A stretch of 64,000 nucleotides of DNA from Chryseobacterium luteum (GCF_000737785.1 NZ_JPRO01000009.1:27384-91383); one strand, 5' to 3'; counted from the stretch's first letter, positions 43,438 to 52,116 are shown. The notes: generated by a model from the letters alone, not told the origin. Program-made: numbers and translations.

Positions 43438-43935
43438 TTACAGCAAGTACTCTAAAACCTTCTTCCACTCCTCCAATTTAGCATCAAACGAAACGGTATG
43501 AAGAGGACTTGTGGAAGGAAGTTGAAATATAGGCAGCCTGTAATTTTTACCTAAAAGCTTCTGCAGGTTTTTGTAAGATTTACCACCATTACAGAAAACA
43601 GCTCTGATATTGGGATGCTCCTCCAAAAGTTCTGCAATTTGGTTGGCTTCTTCATTTTTGATCTCGGAATCGAGGCTTCCTTTTCTCTCGCAGGAGTCGA
43701 TGACATCCCAGACGGCTATGTGGTGTTTCTTTAAAATATTTAACCGTTCAGTGTAATCTTCGGTCAATTCTTCATTGAACAGATAAAAAATAATGGTCCA
43801 GAATTTATTCTGCGGATGGGCGTAATATTGCTGCTTTTCCAAAGATTTTACTCCGGGAATCGAACCTAAAATTAAAATTTCAGATTGGTCGTCAATGACC
43901 GGCGGAAATGAGGAAATTCTGTTTTGCATATTCAA
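43438..43935 (-). CDS. DNA-deoxyinosine glycosylase (UDG family 6-like)
   Basis: A 165-residue enzyme of the uracil-DNA glycosylase superfamily. The motif SEILILGSIPGVKSLEKQQY, followed by YAHPQNKFW, and the C-terminal LPSTSP-like segment (FQLPSTSPLHTVSFD) are typical of family 6 hypoxanthine-DNA glycosylases, which excise deaminated bases. No uracil-specific polar Asn was assigned. Two starts are possible (MNMQ or MQ); the choice changes two residues. Single gene. Confidence 0.88.
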   Translation of the reverse strand: MNMQNRISSFPPVIDDQSEILILGSIPGVKSLEKQQYYAHPQNKFWTIIFYLFNEELTEDYTERLNILKKHHIAVWDVIDSCERKGSLDSEIKNEEANQIAELLEEHPNIRAVFCNGGKSYKNLQKLLGKNYRLPIFQLPSTSPLHTVSFDAKLEEWKKVLEYLL

Positions 43936-43971
43936 ATATATAAAATTTGGTTAAAGCCGTTGGATCATTCC

Positions 43972-43996
43972 ATAAAAAAACGGGCTAAAGCCCGTT
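43972..43996 (-). terminator. Intrinsic terminator after S9 peptidase
   Basis: AACGGGC (43979-43985) with GCCCGTT (43990-43996) and a 4-base loop; the minus strand continues with a run of seven T. Lies 60 bp behind the peptidase stop. Confidence 0.85.
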
Positions 43997-44055
43997 CCTA
44001 TTGAATTTTGAACATCTGGAAATTGATATTCCCGTCTCTTCATTTACATTTTTAA

Positions 44056-46050
44056 TTACAAAGTTTCCTTCAGCCAATCGAAGAATTCTCTCTGCCATAC
44101 CAATCCGTTTTGCGGATGAAGTACCCAGTGATTTTCGTTCGGGAAATACACCAGCTTGGATTTCAGTCCTCTTAATTTTGCTGCCTGGAAAGCTTCCTGT
44201 CCTTGCTCGTAAGGTACACGGAAATCTATTCCTCCCTGGAAGATCATGATAGGCTTGTTCCATTTATCAACAAAATTGCTTGGGTTGAATTCTGTGTATG
44301 CTTTAGGAAGCGGCTTTTCCCACGGGGAACCAAGGTCCCAGTTGGCAAACCAAAGCTCTTCGGTGGTAAGGTACCAGGATTTCATATCAAATAATCCATC
44401 GTGGGCAATGAATGTTTTGAATCTGTTTTCGTGGATTCCGGCTAACATAAATACGCTGTATCCTCCATAGCTGGCTCCTACTGCCGCTACTCTTTCACCA
44501 TCTACGTACGGTAATGTTTTTGCAAAATCTGTTGCTGCGAGATAATCTCTCATCGGTTGTCCGCCCCAATCTTTAGAAATTTCTTCGTTCCATTTTGTTC
44601 CCCATCCCGGCATTCCTCTTCTGTTGGGGGCCACTACGATATATCCGTTGGCTGCCATCAGGGAGAAGTTCCATCTTGTGCTGAAAAATTGCGTTAAGGC
44701 AGATTGTGGTCCTCCCTGGCAGTATACCAGTGTAGGGTATTTTTTATTCGGGTCAAAATTTGGTGGATAGTGGAACCATACGCCCATTTCTTTGCCGTCA
44801 GTTGTTTTCACCATTTTAAGTTCGGATTTCCCCTGCGCCAGTTTAGCATAAGTTTCTTTATTGGCTTCGGTCACCTGTTTCATTTCCCCGTTTTTCACAT
44901 TGACAGAGAATAGTTCCGTTGCATGGTTGATGTCTGTTCTTCCTACTAAAAGTGAAGATTTATTGTCGGTGAATATTTCATTAACATCAAAGTCACCTTT
45001 TGTGATCTGCTGTACTTTCGCAGCTTTAGGATCTAAGGAGAAAAGCTGTTTCGTACCTCGGAATGCTGCCGTAAAATAGATGGTTTTGGAATCTCCGCCC
45101 CAGAATACATCTCCGGAAACGCTTTCATCCCAGCCGGCAGTAAGGTTTGCTGTCTTGCCAGACTTCCAGTCCATGATCTTTACATCATTTTTATCAGCTT
45201 CATAACCGTCTCTGGCCATACTCTGCCAGATCAGGGATTTCCCGTCCGGGCTGAATTTTGGATTAACATCATAGCCTTTATTGGATTCCGTTATGTTTTT
45301 TGTGGTTCCAGAAGCCAGGTCGTATGCAAAAATATCCGTATTGGTGCTTGTAGAATACTCTTTTCCGCTTTTAGGTTTGGTAACGTATAAAAGCTGAGAA
45401 GAATCCGGACTCCAGATAAAATCTTCTGCTCCCCCGAAAGGTCTCTGAGGTGAATCCCAGGCTTTACCTTCCAAAAGATCTTTTGCAGATTCTGCCTTAT
45501 CTGTTGTATTGACTACAAATACGTGGTTGTATTTTCCTTCATTGAAATAATCCCAGTGCCTGTGGTTCAGATCTGTATAGACCTGGCCAGTAGTTTTTGG
45601 GGTATCGCTGTATTTGTCTTTCCCCATTAATTTTTCCACCAGAACCTGTTTGCTGAAAGCAATTTTTTTACCGTCCGGAGAGATCACGATATTATCAGCT
45701 TCCCCGATGGTATAAAATTCGGACCAGGTTTTCCCATTGTCTTTTGAAAGAAAAATTTTATCGCCTTCCTGTGCATAAATTCCGTTTTTATCCCATTGAA
45801 TAAGGGCTTTTTTGCCGAAATCTATTTTGGAAGACTGGTTATTAAGGACATTGAGAAAATAGTTCTCATTTTTTGTTTTTTCTGTTTTCAGATCTACCTG
45901 CCCTACTTTATAGATAAGTGAAGACTGATCCGGAGAAACTGCCTGTACTCCTACTTTTTTCAAAGTCCAAAGGATTTCAGGCGTCATTAACTGTTGTGCA
46001 TTCATTAAAAACGGAGCTGCCAGAGTCAGCAGACTGTACTTAAGTTTCAT
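44056..46050 (-). CDS. Secreted S9 (prolyl oligopeptidase/DPP-like) peptidase
   Basis: A 664-residue exported serine peptidase of the S9 family, cleaving short peptides after Pro or other residues. A signal peptide (about 1-18) precedes a WD/propeller domain of repeated PDGKxxxxS elements (VISPDGKKIAFSKQ, WSPDSSQLLYVTK, FSPDGKSLIWQS) to about residue 400, then an alpha/beta hydrolase. Catalytic Ser527 is in GASYGGYSVF; Asp in FQGGIDFRVP and His in NENHWVL complete the triad. Length is normal. Single gene, terminator behind it. Confidence 0.95.
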   Translation of the reverse strand: MKLKYSLLTLAAPFLMNAQQLMTPEILWTLKKVGVQAVSPDQSSLIYKVGQVDLKTEKTKNENYFLNVLNNQSSKIDFGKKALIQWDKNGIYAQEGDKIFLSKDNGKTWSEFYTIGEADNIVISPDGKKIAFSKQVLVEKLMGKDKYSDTPKTTGQVYTDLNHRHWDYFNEGKYNHVFVVNTTDKAESAKDLLEGKAWDSPQRPFGGAEDFIWSPDSSQLLYVTKPKSGKEYSTSTNTDIFAYDLASGTTKNITESNKGYDVNPKFSPDGKSLIWQSMARDGYEADKNDVKIMDWKSGKTANLTAGWDESVSGDVFWGGDSKTIYFTAAFRGTKQLFSLDPKAAKVQQITKGDFDVNEIFTDNKSSLLVGRTDINHATELFSVNVKNGEMKQVTEANKETYAKLAQGKSELKMVKTTDGKEMGVWFHYPPNFDPNKKYPTLVYCQGGPQSALTQFFSTRWNFSLMAANGYIVVAPNRRGMPGWGTKWNEEISKDWGGQPMRDYLAATDFAKTLPYVDGERVAAVGASYGGYSVFMLAGIHENRFKTFIAHDGLFDMKSWYLTTEELWFANWDLGSPWEKPLPKAYTEFNPSNFVDKWNKPIMIFQGGIDFRVPYEQGQEAFQAAKLRGLKSKLVYFPNENHWVLHPQNGLVWQREFFDWLKETL

Positions 46051-46122
46051 ATGTTGATATTGATTTTACGGAACTATGAAATCAGCATGATTATCAATTC
46101 CTTTATTTAATTCAAAGATGCC

Positions 46123-46130
46123 CAAAGTTA
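46123..46130 (-). promoter_or_regulatory. -7 element (TAACTTTG) of S9 peptidase promoter
   Basis: TAACTTTG on the minus strand fits TAnnTTTG exactly, 73 bp before the peptidase start. No -33 TTG at usual spacing was seen. Confidence 0.4.
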
Positions 46131-46361
46131 ATATTTAAAATAAAAAGAGCGAAGGAATTAACATTAAAGTTTTGATGTATTCTGTAGTCCGCACAATATT
46201 TTTGAAAATGACAAATACGATTAAACAGGATCGGGCGAAACTCAAAGATTTAGTTTTAACGATATTGTTACCGCCAAGATATGAATGATAAAGCAGGAAT
46301 GACAAGTATAAAGACAGACAAAACAGCTCCACTTATTTTAATATGCAGGGTTTAATTTTTA

Positions 46362-46396
46362 CAATAAAAAAGTCTGCTGTACAAAACAGCAGACTT
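46362..46396 (-). terminator. Intrinsic terminator after holin-like membrane protein gene
   Basis: AAGTCTGCTGT (46370-46380) pairs over 11 bases with ACAGCAGACTT (46386-46396) with a 5-base loop; on the minus strand a six-T run follows. 27 bp behind the 46423 stop. Confidence 0.85.
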
Positions 46397-46422
46397 GTGA
46401 TATAAGTTTATGTACCGGTCAA

Positions 46423-46767
46423 TTAATCTCCATCTGAAAACATGGAATTGGCCAGTGAAGTAACAAAGGACAGCAGTAAACTAAAGATCAATGCCCACCA
46501 GAAGCCATCTACTACCATGCTGTCTATAAAATAATCTGCAATCAAAATAATCACTGCGTTGATTACTAAAGCAAATAATCCCAGTGTAATGATCGTAAGC
46601 GGCAGTCCTAAAAGTCCCAAGATAGGTTTTACAAAAATATTCAGTACCCCCAGTACAATGGCAAAAATAATCGCTGAAGAAAATCCTTCAAAATGTACGC
46701 CGGGAAGGACTTTGGTCAGAAGATACGCAACAATTGCTGTAACAAATAGTCTGATAATTAAGTTCAT
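46423..46767 (-). CDS. Phage holin family (4TM, DUF360) membrane protein
   Basis: A 114-residue integral membrane protein with four hydrophobic segments. Typical elements: the start MNLIIRLFVTAIVAYLLTKVLPGVHFEGF, the ILGLLGLPLTIITLGLFALVINAVII core, and a final FWWALIFSLLLSFVTSLANS segment. This matches the PF04020-type membrane family, annotated 'phage holin' but widespread on chromosomes and not shown to be phage-derived. No prophage genes are near. Function unknown; isolated by its own terminator. Confidence 0.88.
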   Translation of the reverse strand: MNLIIRLFVTAIVAYLLTKVLPGVHFEGFSSAIIFAIVLGVLNIFVKPILGLLGLPLTIITLGLFALVINAVIILIADYFIDSMVVDGFWWALIFSLLLSFVTSLANSMFSDGD

Positions 46768-46873
46768 ATTTTTATTTTTAATGTTATGCTTTTTAAGTTA
46801 CAAATCCTGTTCCATTTACCCCGTAAAAATGCTGTTAACACCTTTATTTACGGAATATTTACTGCATCTGTAT

Positions 46874-47296
46874 TTATTTAATCCTCATCATGGTCACCAG
46901 CGAAGTCGCAACATGGCTCTCCGAAGCGGTATTTTCATCAAGAACATAAATTTCAGTCCTTACCACAATGATCTTTGCCCCGCCTTTTATGACGTAGGAC
47001 CGCGATACCAGGGCATCTCCCAGTGCAGGACGAAGATAATTGACCTTCAGTTCAACCGTTACCACATAACAGTCTTCCTTATAATGACTTACCGAAGCAT
47101 ATCCTGAAGAAACATCCACCAGCGATGCAATCATAGCTCCATTGAACATTCCGGCTTTCCGGGTCATCATCTCCATTTTGGGAATTTTGATGGAGACGAA
47201 ACCTGTTTCCACTTCCAGCAATTCGGCATTGTAGAATTTCAATGTTTCGGAACGGCTGAAACTGTCTGTAATGAGTTTCTTTTTTTCTGGCGTCAT
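46874..47296 (-). CDS. Hotdog-fold thioesterase (PaaI-like)
   Basis: A 140-residue soluble hotdog protein, probably acting on aryl- or acyl-CoA thioesters. Visible: the KMEMMTRKAGMFNGAMIASLVDVSSGYASVS helix-and-turn region that carries the active-site acidic residue after GxxxAxxD, and the VTVELKVNYLRPALGDALV strands, typical of PaaI/YbgC-like enzymes. The ORF extends upstream to 47509, but I choose the Met at 47296 (MTPEKKKLITDSF) because the upstream part is AT-rich and unlike the family. Length then fits well. Confidence 0.82.
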   Translation of the reverse strand: MTPEKKKLITDSFSRSETLKFYNAELLEVETGFVSIKIPKMEMMTRKAGMFNGAMIASLVDVSSGYASVSHYKEDCYVVTVELKVNYLRPALGDALVSRSYVIKGGAKIIVVRTEIYVLDENTASESHVATSLVTMMRIK

Positions 47297-47674
47297 GATG
47301 TGTAATTTAATCTGAATGCAAATACAAAGTACACAAATGTTTTTTAAAATACCAGAAAATTCGGGACAAGTTTTACATAAAATCTTTGTTTTTTGACTAT
47401 AATCAAGAATCGACTCCATCTGTTTTATCTGCCAAAAAGAAAATTTTAAACCGTTAAGCATTTTTAAGTTTTTAAGAATATTAAGGAGAGCTTCACTTTT
47501 AAGGTGCAATCATTTGATTTTCCTTAACTATTTATTTCTTATGATCTCCACTGCACTTCATATTTTCTAAAAGTTTAGAATAAAATCTGTGTTATCCTGG
47601 AAATCCGTGGGAGATTAAAAAAATACATCTTAATTGCTACGGTTATTAGGGAAGATTACACTTACAAAAAATAG

Positions 47675-47682
47675 TAGCTTTG
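47675..47682 (+). promoter_or_regulatory. -7 element (TAGCTTTG) of Tyr-rich secreted protein gene
   Basis: TAGCTTTG matches TAnnTTTG 18 bp before the ATG at 47701. No -33 TTG is obvious at the usual distance. Confidence 0.5.
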
Positions 47683-47700
47683 CGATAAACAGATAGCCCA

Positions 47701-48123
47701 ATGAATTACAAAAACATCTTCATATTTCTAAATCTTCTGATAGGCTGCATTTTTCAGGCACAAACGTTACATCTGTACGGCGGTTCCGGCCAGGATGAAT
47801 ATCTGGGCTGCTTAAACTGTGATACTTTTGATAAAAATTCGATCTGGAATTCCTACAGTGATTATGGGAATGTATTCAGCTCAAAGTCCATATGGAACGG
47901 TTATGGAAACTACGGAAGTTCATACAGCACGTATTCTCCGTGGAGCAGTTATGCTTCCTATCCACCGGCTATTGTCGATCAGGACGGTAAATTTTACGGA
48001 TATCTTACTTTAAATACATATAAATCCGAAAGATCAGAGTTGGAATTGGCCCAGGTCTTATGCCAATACCACGATGATATCAGGAAGGACATTGGCGGAT
48101 GGTATGATAAACTTTTCCGGTAA
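47701..48123 (+). CDS. Tyr/Ser-rich repeat secreted protein
   Basis: A 140-residue exported protein; signal peptide about 1-20 (ending FQA-QT). The core repeats a Trp/Tyr/Gly unit three times (IWNSYSDYGN, IWNGYGNYGS, PWSSYASYPP). The end has LTLNTYKSERSEL and an IGGWYDKLF C-terminus. Repeats of this YGxxYS type recur in small secreted proteins across bacteria, whose role is not clear to me. Two Cys (CLNC) precede the repeats. It is expressed from its own promoter. I see no toxin or enzyme domain. Confidence 0.75.
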   Translation: MNYKNIFIFLNLLIGCIFQAQTLHLYGGSGQDEYLGCLNCDTFDKNSIWNSYSDYGNVFSSKSIWNGYGNYGSSYSTYSPWSSYASYPPAIVDQDGKFYGYLTLNTYKSERSELELAQVLCQYHDDIRKDIGGWYDKLFR

Positions 48124-48376
48124 AGTATAAACAAGCAGATGTAAGGAATCTAAACATGGTTGATCGAAAAATTCCGGTACGTCTGATTGACAGTCAAAAG
48201 GTCAAAGGTTCAAATTCCGTTTCTACACAAGAAAAAACTCATGCTCATTAAATGTTTCACAGTAATTTAGATATATTGAAGCTGCATTAAGAGTGGACCG
48301 GTTATTTAATAAAAGTCCAATGCCATAAGGTTAAGGCACTGGAACTTTATCTGTCAATAGCTTTCGAGAAAGCTAA

Positions 48377-48544
48377 CTAGCAAAATGGAGGAGGCGAATC
48401 CGGGCAGGTAGCATTGCCACAATAGTCAGCAGCCCATTCTCTGCAACACATGGCCTTTTGATTCCATCCATTGCATCCGGCAGGAGGATTTCCACCTTTG
48501 ATAATCTTTAATTCTCCTTTGCTTAATTTTCTTAGATTTTTCAT
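48377..48544 (-). CDS. Double-glycine leader peptide, Cys-rich (bacteriocin-like)
   Basis: A 55-residue peptide, too short for ordinary gene calling. Leader MKNLRKLSKGELKIIKGG (18 residues) ends with the double glycine cleavage site; the core of 37 residues has six Cys (24, 33, 34, 42, 47, 55), two Trp and a Pro-rich end. Its leader and cleavage position match the peptide at 31339 in layout and most residues. A TAATTTTG -7 element (48577-48584) stands 33 bp before the start, which supports expression. No exporter or modification enzyme is close. Processing and activity are unknown. Confidence 0.75.
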   Translation of the reverse strand: MKNLRKLSKGELKIIKGGNPPAGCNGWNQKAMCCREWAADYCGNATCPDSPPPFC

Positions 48545-48576
48545 AATTGATATAATTGAATTGGTAAGTAAATATC

Positions 48577-48584
48577 CAAAATTA
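48577..48584 (-). promoter_or_regulatory. -7 element (TAATTTTG) before double-glycine peptide
   Basis: On the minus strand TAATTTTG matches TAnnTTTG and lies 33 bp before the peptide start. No clear -33 box at usual spacing. Confidence 0.45.
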
Positions 48585-48781
48585 CTTTCAATTACACAAC
48601 ATTTAGTGAATTATTTTATTGATTTTTAACAAAGTGATATGATTTCACATCAAAATTCAGAAAATAAAGTTGAAATATATCACTCTATTTTCGCGCTTAA
48701 GGTAAGAACTGACCATAAAAAGAACAGCTTAATTATTACGGAAGCCTATACGATAAAACTGAATATGTATGATTGGATGGA

Positions 48782-50908
48782 TTAACTGAGCTGTACCTGG
48801 AAATCTTCTCCAAGCGTCAGAACGCCTTCCGTCAAAGCTTCGGAATGGGTTGCGAATCCTTTCAGTTTTGAAGTTTTCCCTTTTAAAACAAGATCTAAAA
48901 GCTGTTTGTCCGACAATTTTTTTCCGAAAATATCAAAAGTAATTTTGAAACCGCAGTTTTTGAAATCGGAACAACCAACTGCTGTTTTACCTTTGATCAG
49001 ATGATGTTCTTTACATTTCGGACATTGGGTTTCTTCCCAGGACTGAAGCTCTTTTTTTATGGCAGGCTCGCGTTTTTTCTTTTCTTTAACCTCTTCTTTC
49101 TCTTCTTCCTGCAGCATAATTACTTTTCCTTTCCCATAGACCACTTTTCGGGTGAGGTCGGAAACCATCTGGATCAGTTCTTCTTTAAACTGGTTGGCTT
49201 CATATTCTCCCTTTTCAATTTTGCGGAGCTTCTGTTCCCATTCTCCCGTCAGTTCAGGACTTTTGAGAAGTTCATCCTCGATCGTATCAATTAACTGAAT
49301 CCCGGTTTGAGTGGCGATCAGATTTTTTCTTTTCTTTTCAATATATTTCCTTTTGAAAAGGGTTTCAATGATATTGGCACGGGTGGATGGTCTTCCGATC
49401 CCGTTATTCTTCAGAAGTTCACGTAATTCTTCGTCCTCTACTTGTTTTCCGGCCGTTTCCATCGCTCTCAGCAAAGTTGCTTCGGTGTAGGGTTTAGGCG
49501 GTGAAGTTTTTCCCTGGTGAATCATTGGGTCGTGAGGTCCGCTTTCCCCAACGGTAAATTCCGGAATGGTCTGTTCTTCTTCCTTCTCTTTTTCTTTATC
49601 CGTGGGTTCTTCTTTCGGTTCTTTTGCATAAACTGCTCTCCAGCCAGGCTCCAGAACCTGTCTCCCACTTGTTTTGAAAGGAATGGTTCCTACTTTTCCT
49701 TCCACCAATGTGTTTGAAATTTTACATTCGGGATAAAAAACGGAAATAAAACGTTTTGCTATCAGATCATAGATGAGTTTCTCTTCCCTGCTCAGATTTT
49801 GAGAAGGGGGAACCTCAGTTGGAATAATCGCATGGTGATCTGTCACTTTTGCATCATCAAAAACTGCTTTTGACTTAGGAATAGGCGCTTCCAACAATGG
49901 GGAAATCAGATCCTGATAAAAATGCATTTTGCGAAGAATACCTTCTATTTTCGGATACAGACTTTCGGATAAATAGGTGGTATCAACACGCGGATAAGTG
50001 ACGTGCTTTTTTTCGTAGAGACTTTGAATATAATTTAAGGTATTTTCTGCGGAATAGCCATATTTTTTGTTGGCTTCCACCTGAAGTCCTGTCAGGTCGA
50101 AAAGTCTCAGATTTTTTTCTTTTCCTTCTTTGATTTCAAAAGAGACGATTTCAAAAGGGTTTAATTTAAGATATTCAAGTCCTTTTTCGGCACGGTCTAA
50201 AGTTTTTAAACGGTCAATCGCTGCATTGAAAATAACGTCCCGGTATTTGGTTTTAAGTTCCCAATATTCTTCCGTATTGAAGGCATCGATTTCCTTCTGA
50301 CGCTGGACAAGCATCGCCAGCGTAGGCGTCTGTACTCTTCCGATGGAAAGAACTGCTTTGTTACCGCCAAATTTCTTGGTAAATAACCTTGTTGCGTTAA
50401 TTCCTAACAGCCAGTCGCCGATCGCTCTTGCATTTCCCGCCAGATACAGGTTTTTATAATCTTCAGCCGGTTTCAGGTTATCAAAGCCTTCTTTAATCGC
50501 TTCTTCAGTAAGGGACGAGATCCATAAACGCTGAACAGGTTTATTACATTTTGCTTTCTGTAAAACCCATCGCTGGATCAGCTCTCCCTCCTGCCCGGCA
50601 TCACCACAGTTAATGACCTCATCACATTCTTCCACTAATCTTTCAATAACCTTGAACTGGTTTTCTACGCCTTTATTGGGTATTAATTTGATTCCAAAAC
50701 TGGCTGGAATAATTGGCAATAAAAATAAATTCCAGGATTTGTATTGAGGGCCATAGTCGTGAGGTTCCTTTAAGGTACACAGGTGTCCAAAGGTCCATGT
50801 CACACAGTATCCGTTACCCTCCATATAGCCCTGCTTAGGCGTGGTAGCACCTAATACTTTGGCAATATCTCTGGCAACACTGGGCTTTTCTGCAATACAA
50901 AGTTTCAT
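48782..50908 (-). CDS. topB: DNA topoisomerase III (type IA)
   Basis: A 708-residue type IA topoisomerase that passes single strands to decatenate replication intermediates. Visible: the TOPRIM region (MKLCIAEKPSVARDIAKVLG, then CDEVINCGDAGQEGELIQR), the LSIGRVQTPTLAMLV motif, the active Tyr305 in HVTYPRVDTTYLS, and a C-terminal zinc-binding Cys cluster (CPKCKEHHL ... GCSDFKNCGF). The acidic, Lys/Glu-rich linker (EEEKEEVKEKKKREP) near residues 605-620 is typical of flavobacterial copies. Full length. Second type IA enzymes of this sort are common in Bacteroidota and often lie on mobile units, but I see no such unit here. Confidence 0.93.
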   Translation of the reverse strand: MKLCIAEKPSVARDIAKVLGATTPKQGYMEGNGYCVTWTFGHLCTLKEPHDYGPQYKSWNLFLLPIIPASFGIKLIPNKGVENQFKVIERLVEECDEVINCGDAGQEGELIQRWVLQKAKCNKPVQRLWISSLTEEAIKEGFDNLKPAEDYKNLYLAGNARAIGDWLLGINATRLFTKKFGGNKAVLSIGRVQTPTLAMLVQRQKEIDAFNTEEYWELKTKYRDVIFNAAIDRLKTLDRAEKGLEYLKLNPFEIVSFEIKEGKEKNLRLFDLTGLQVEANKKYGYSAENTLNYIQSLYEKKHVTYPRVDTTYLSESLYPKIEGILRKMHFYQDLISPLLEAPIPKSKAVFDDAKVTDHHAIIPTEVPPSQNLSREEKLIYDLIAKRFISVFYPECKISNTLVEGKVGTIPFKTSGRQVLEPGWRAVYAKEPKEEPTDKEKEKEEEQTIPEFTVGESGPHDPMIHQGKTSPPKPYTEATLLRAMETAGKQVEDEELRELLKNNGIGRPSTRANIIETLFKRKYIEKKRKNLIATQTGIQLIDTIEDELLKSPELTGEWEQKLRKIEKGEYEANQFKEELIQMVSDLTRKVVYGKGKVIMLQEEEKEEVKEKKKREPAIKKELQSWEETQCPKCKEHHLIKGKTAVGCSDFKNCGFKITFDIFGKKLSDKQLLDLVLKGKTSKLKGFATHSEALTEGVLTLGEDFQVQLS

Positions 50909-51034
50909 GAATTTCGGGATTATTGAAGGGGAACAAAAGTCGGGATTTTTTTTGGATTAAGCTAATTTAGCAGGCAGTTGATGTTTGATAAATTGTAGAT
51001 CCGGACGTTCCACACCTGGCAGCAGTATTAATAA

Positions 51035-51469
51035 TTACAAGGTAACGAACATTACTTTTTCAGATCCATTTATGATGTTCAGATCCAGTCTTGCAATAAG
51101 AAAATGAATATCCTCAGCAAACCTTTCCTTCAGATAACCTTCTTCAACATCATGCCCGTAAGCTATTTTTTTATAGAAATCAGGTTGGCTTCTCAATGTA
51201 TTTCGCAGTTGTGCCAGATTAGATTTTAAAAATTTCAGATCAATATATTCTTCATAAAAATTCCAGAAATCCAGTACCTTCAAATCCATATCTAAAGCTG
51301 TTTCTATTTGCCACAACAATCTGTCATCTCCTTCTAAACCATCATCACCCGACATTACCAGATTCAAACCGTCTCTGCCGTCAAAGTGGTATTGTTCCAT
51401 CAGTTCCAGATATTGCTGTAAAGGTTCCTTTTTATCAAATACAAAACTTATTTCAAGCCCTCGCCCCAT
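51035..51469 (-). CDS. Hypothetical protein (144 aa)
   Basis: A 144-residue soluble protein rich in acidic residues (MSGDDGLEGDDRLLWQIETALDMDL). It starts with GLEISFVFDKKEPLQQYLEL. No signal peptide, membrane helix or catalytic motif. No family recognised. It is a single gene with no close partner. It lies between topoisomerase III and a long empty region. Real by length and codon use, unknown in function. Confidence 0.72.
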   Translation of the reverse strand: MGRGLEISFVFDKKEPLQQYLELMEQYHFDGRDGLNLVMSGDDGLEGDDRLLWQIETALDMDLKVLDFWNFYEEYIDLKFLKSNLAQLRNTLRSQPDFYKKIAYGHDVEEGYLKERFAEDIHFLIARLDLNIINGSEKVMFVTL

Positions 51470-51800
51470 ATTATTTTATTGAAAAATAAATATAATAAAA
51501 AAGCTTCCCAAAAAGAGAGTTTTCACAATGAATTTGTGCCTCTGCGATTGGCCAACTGTATAAAATATAAGTTTAACAGATTTAATATTAATGAAAATAA
51601 AATCTGTTATTTCTTATTCGTTTTTTGCAATTCCATTTCCTGAACTTAAAATAAGTACTGACTTTCCAACAGATATGTTTTCTATTTCTTTGGGGTAAAG
51701 GTGTACACTCTTTAATTTAAAGTGAATATTCGTCACTTCTGAATGGTTTTTTGGAAAAAATCGTATCGGGAAGTTTGTGATTCTTGAGGTGTCTGTAGTT

Positions 51801-51860
51801 CACTCGTTCTCGATACATTTTTCTCCGCTTCGCTGCGAAAAACACTCGAACTGACGGTTG
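51801..51860. repeat. REP-like palindromic element
   Basis: CACTCG, then a CTCGATACATTTTTC arm, the CGCTTCGCTGCG centre and a GAAAAA...CACTCGAAC arm. The TTTTTC/GAAAAA (51818-51823 / 51837-51842) inverted pair surrounds the GC-rich centre. It resembles a common chromosomal repeat of Flavobacteria. Copy number in this genome cannot be counted here. Confidence 0.5.
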
Positions 51861-52043
51861 GAAAATGGAAGCATGTTTTTCCTGCTGACAAGAAATTTGA
51901 AGATCTGAAACCATAATTTTTTAAATAACAACAGCTTTTAATTTAAATATCAAATTAATCTTCAAGAGCAATATCAAAAATTAAACAAAATAATCCACTG
52001 AAAAACAATTAATTAAAAATTAATAAAGCAGAAAATATTAAAA

Positions 52044-52064
52044 AGTCTATTATTTTAGTAGACT
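52044..52064. promoter_or_regulatory. Putative operator dyad before met leader
   Basis: AGTCTA (52044-52049) and TAGACT (52059-52064), a perfect 6-bp inverted repeat 17 bp upstream of the TATATTTG -7 element. It is in a position to control the met promoter. The binding protein is unknown. Confidence 0.35.
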
Positions 52065-52081
52065 ATAAAAGATATATGTTC

Positions 52082-52089
52082 TATATTTG
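52082..52089 (+). promoter_or_regulatory. -7 element (TATATTTG) of met leader promoter
   Basis: TATATTTG is a full match to TAnnTTTG, 28 bp before the leader ORF. A -33 TTG at normal spacing is not obvious. Confidence 0.55.
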
Positions 52090-52116
52090 CAACCGTATTA
52101 ACGAAAAGAAAATGAA

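Larger units (their letters stand above)
46051..46422. other. Intergenic region with promoter and terminator only
   Basis: A 372-bp gap. It holds a candidate TAACTTTG -7 element for the S9 peptidase (46123-46130, minus strand, 73 bp upstream of its start) and the terminator of the 46423 gene. One 65-codon minus-strand ORF (46135-46332) has an unlikely composition and no start context, so I do not call it. Nothing else was seen. Confidence 0.5.
51470..52081. other. Long intergenic region before met leader
   Basis: About 610 bases without a convincing gene. A 65-codon minus ORF (51717-51914) covers a REP-like repeat and has no homology I can see. The rest is AT-rich. The only structured piece besides the repeat is the inverted AGTCTA-9-TAGACT at 52044-52064, just before the met leader promoter. 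Confidence 0.6.

Noticed and set aside
46135..46332. 65-codon minus-strand ORF in the gap before the S9 peptidase
   Set aside because: No promoter or family-like features; hydrophobic codon use looks like chance in AT-rich DNA; it overlaps nothing but also resembles no membrane protein with proper ends.
46423..46767. Prophage indicated by 'phage holin family' gene
   Set aside because: No capsid, integrase, lysin or tail genes nearby; this membrane family is common on chromosomes.
46874..47509. Upstream extension of the thioesterase to 47509
   Set aside because: The extra 71 residues are AT-codon-rich and unlike hotdog proteins; the Met at 47296 gives normal family length.
51717..51914. 65-codon minus-strand ORF over the REP-like repeat
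   Set aside because: Its sequence is largely produced by the palindromic repeat; no start context; not a plausible protein.
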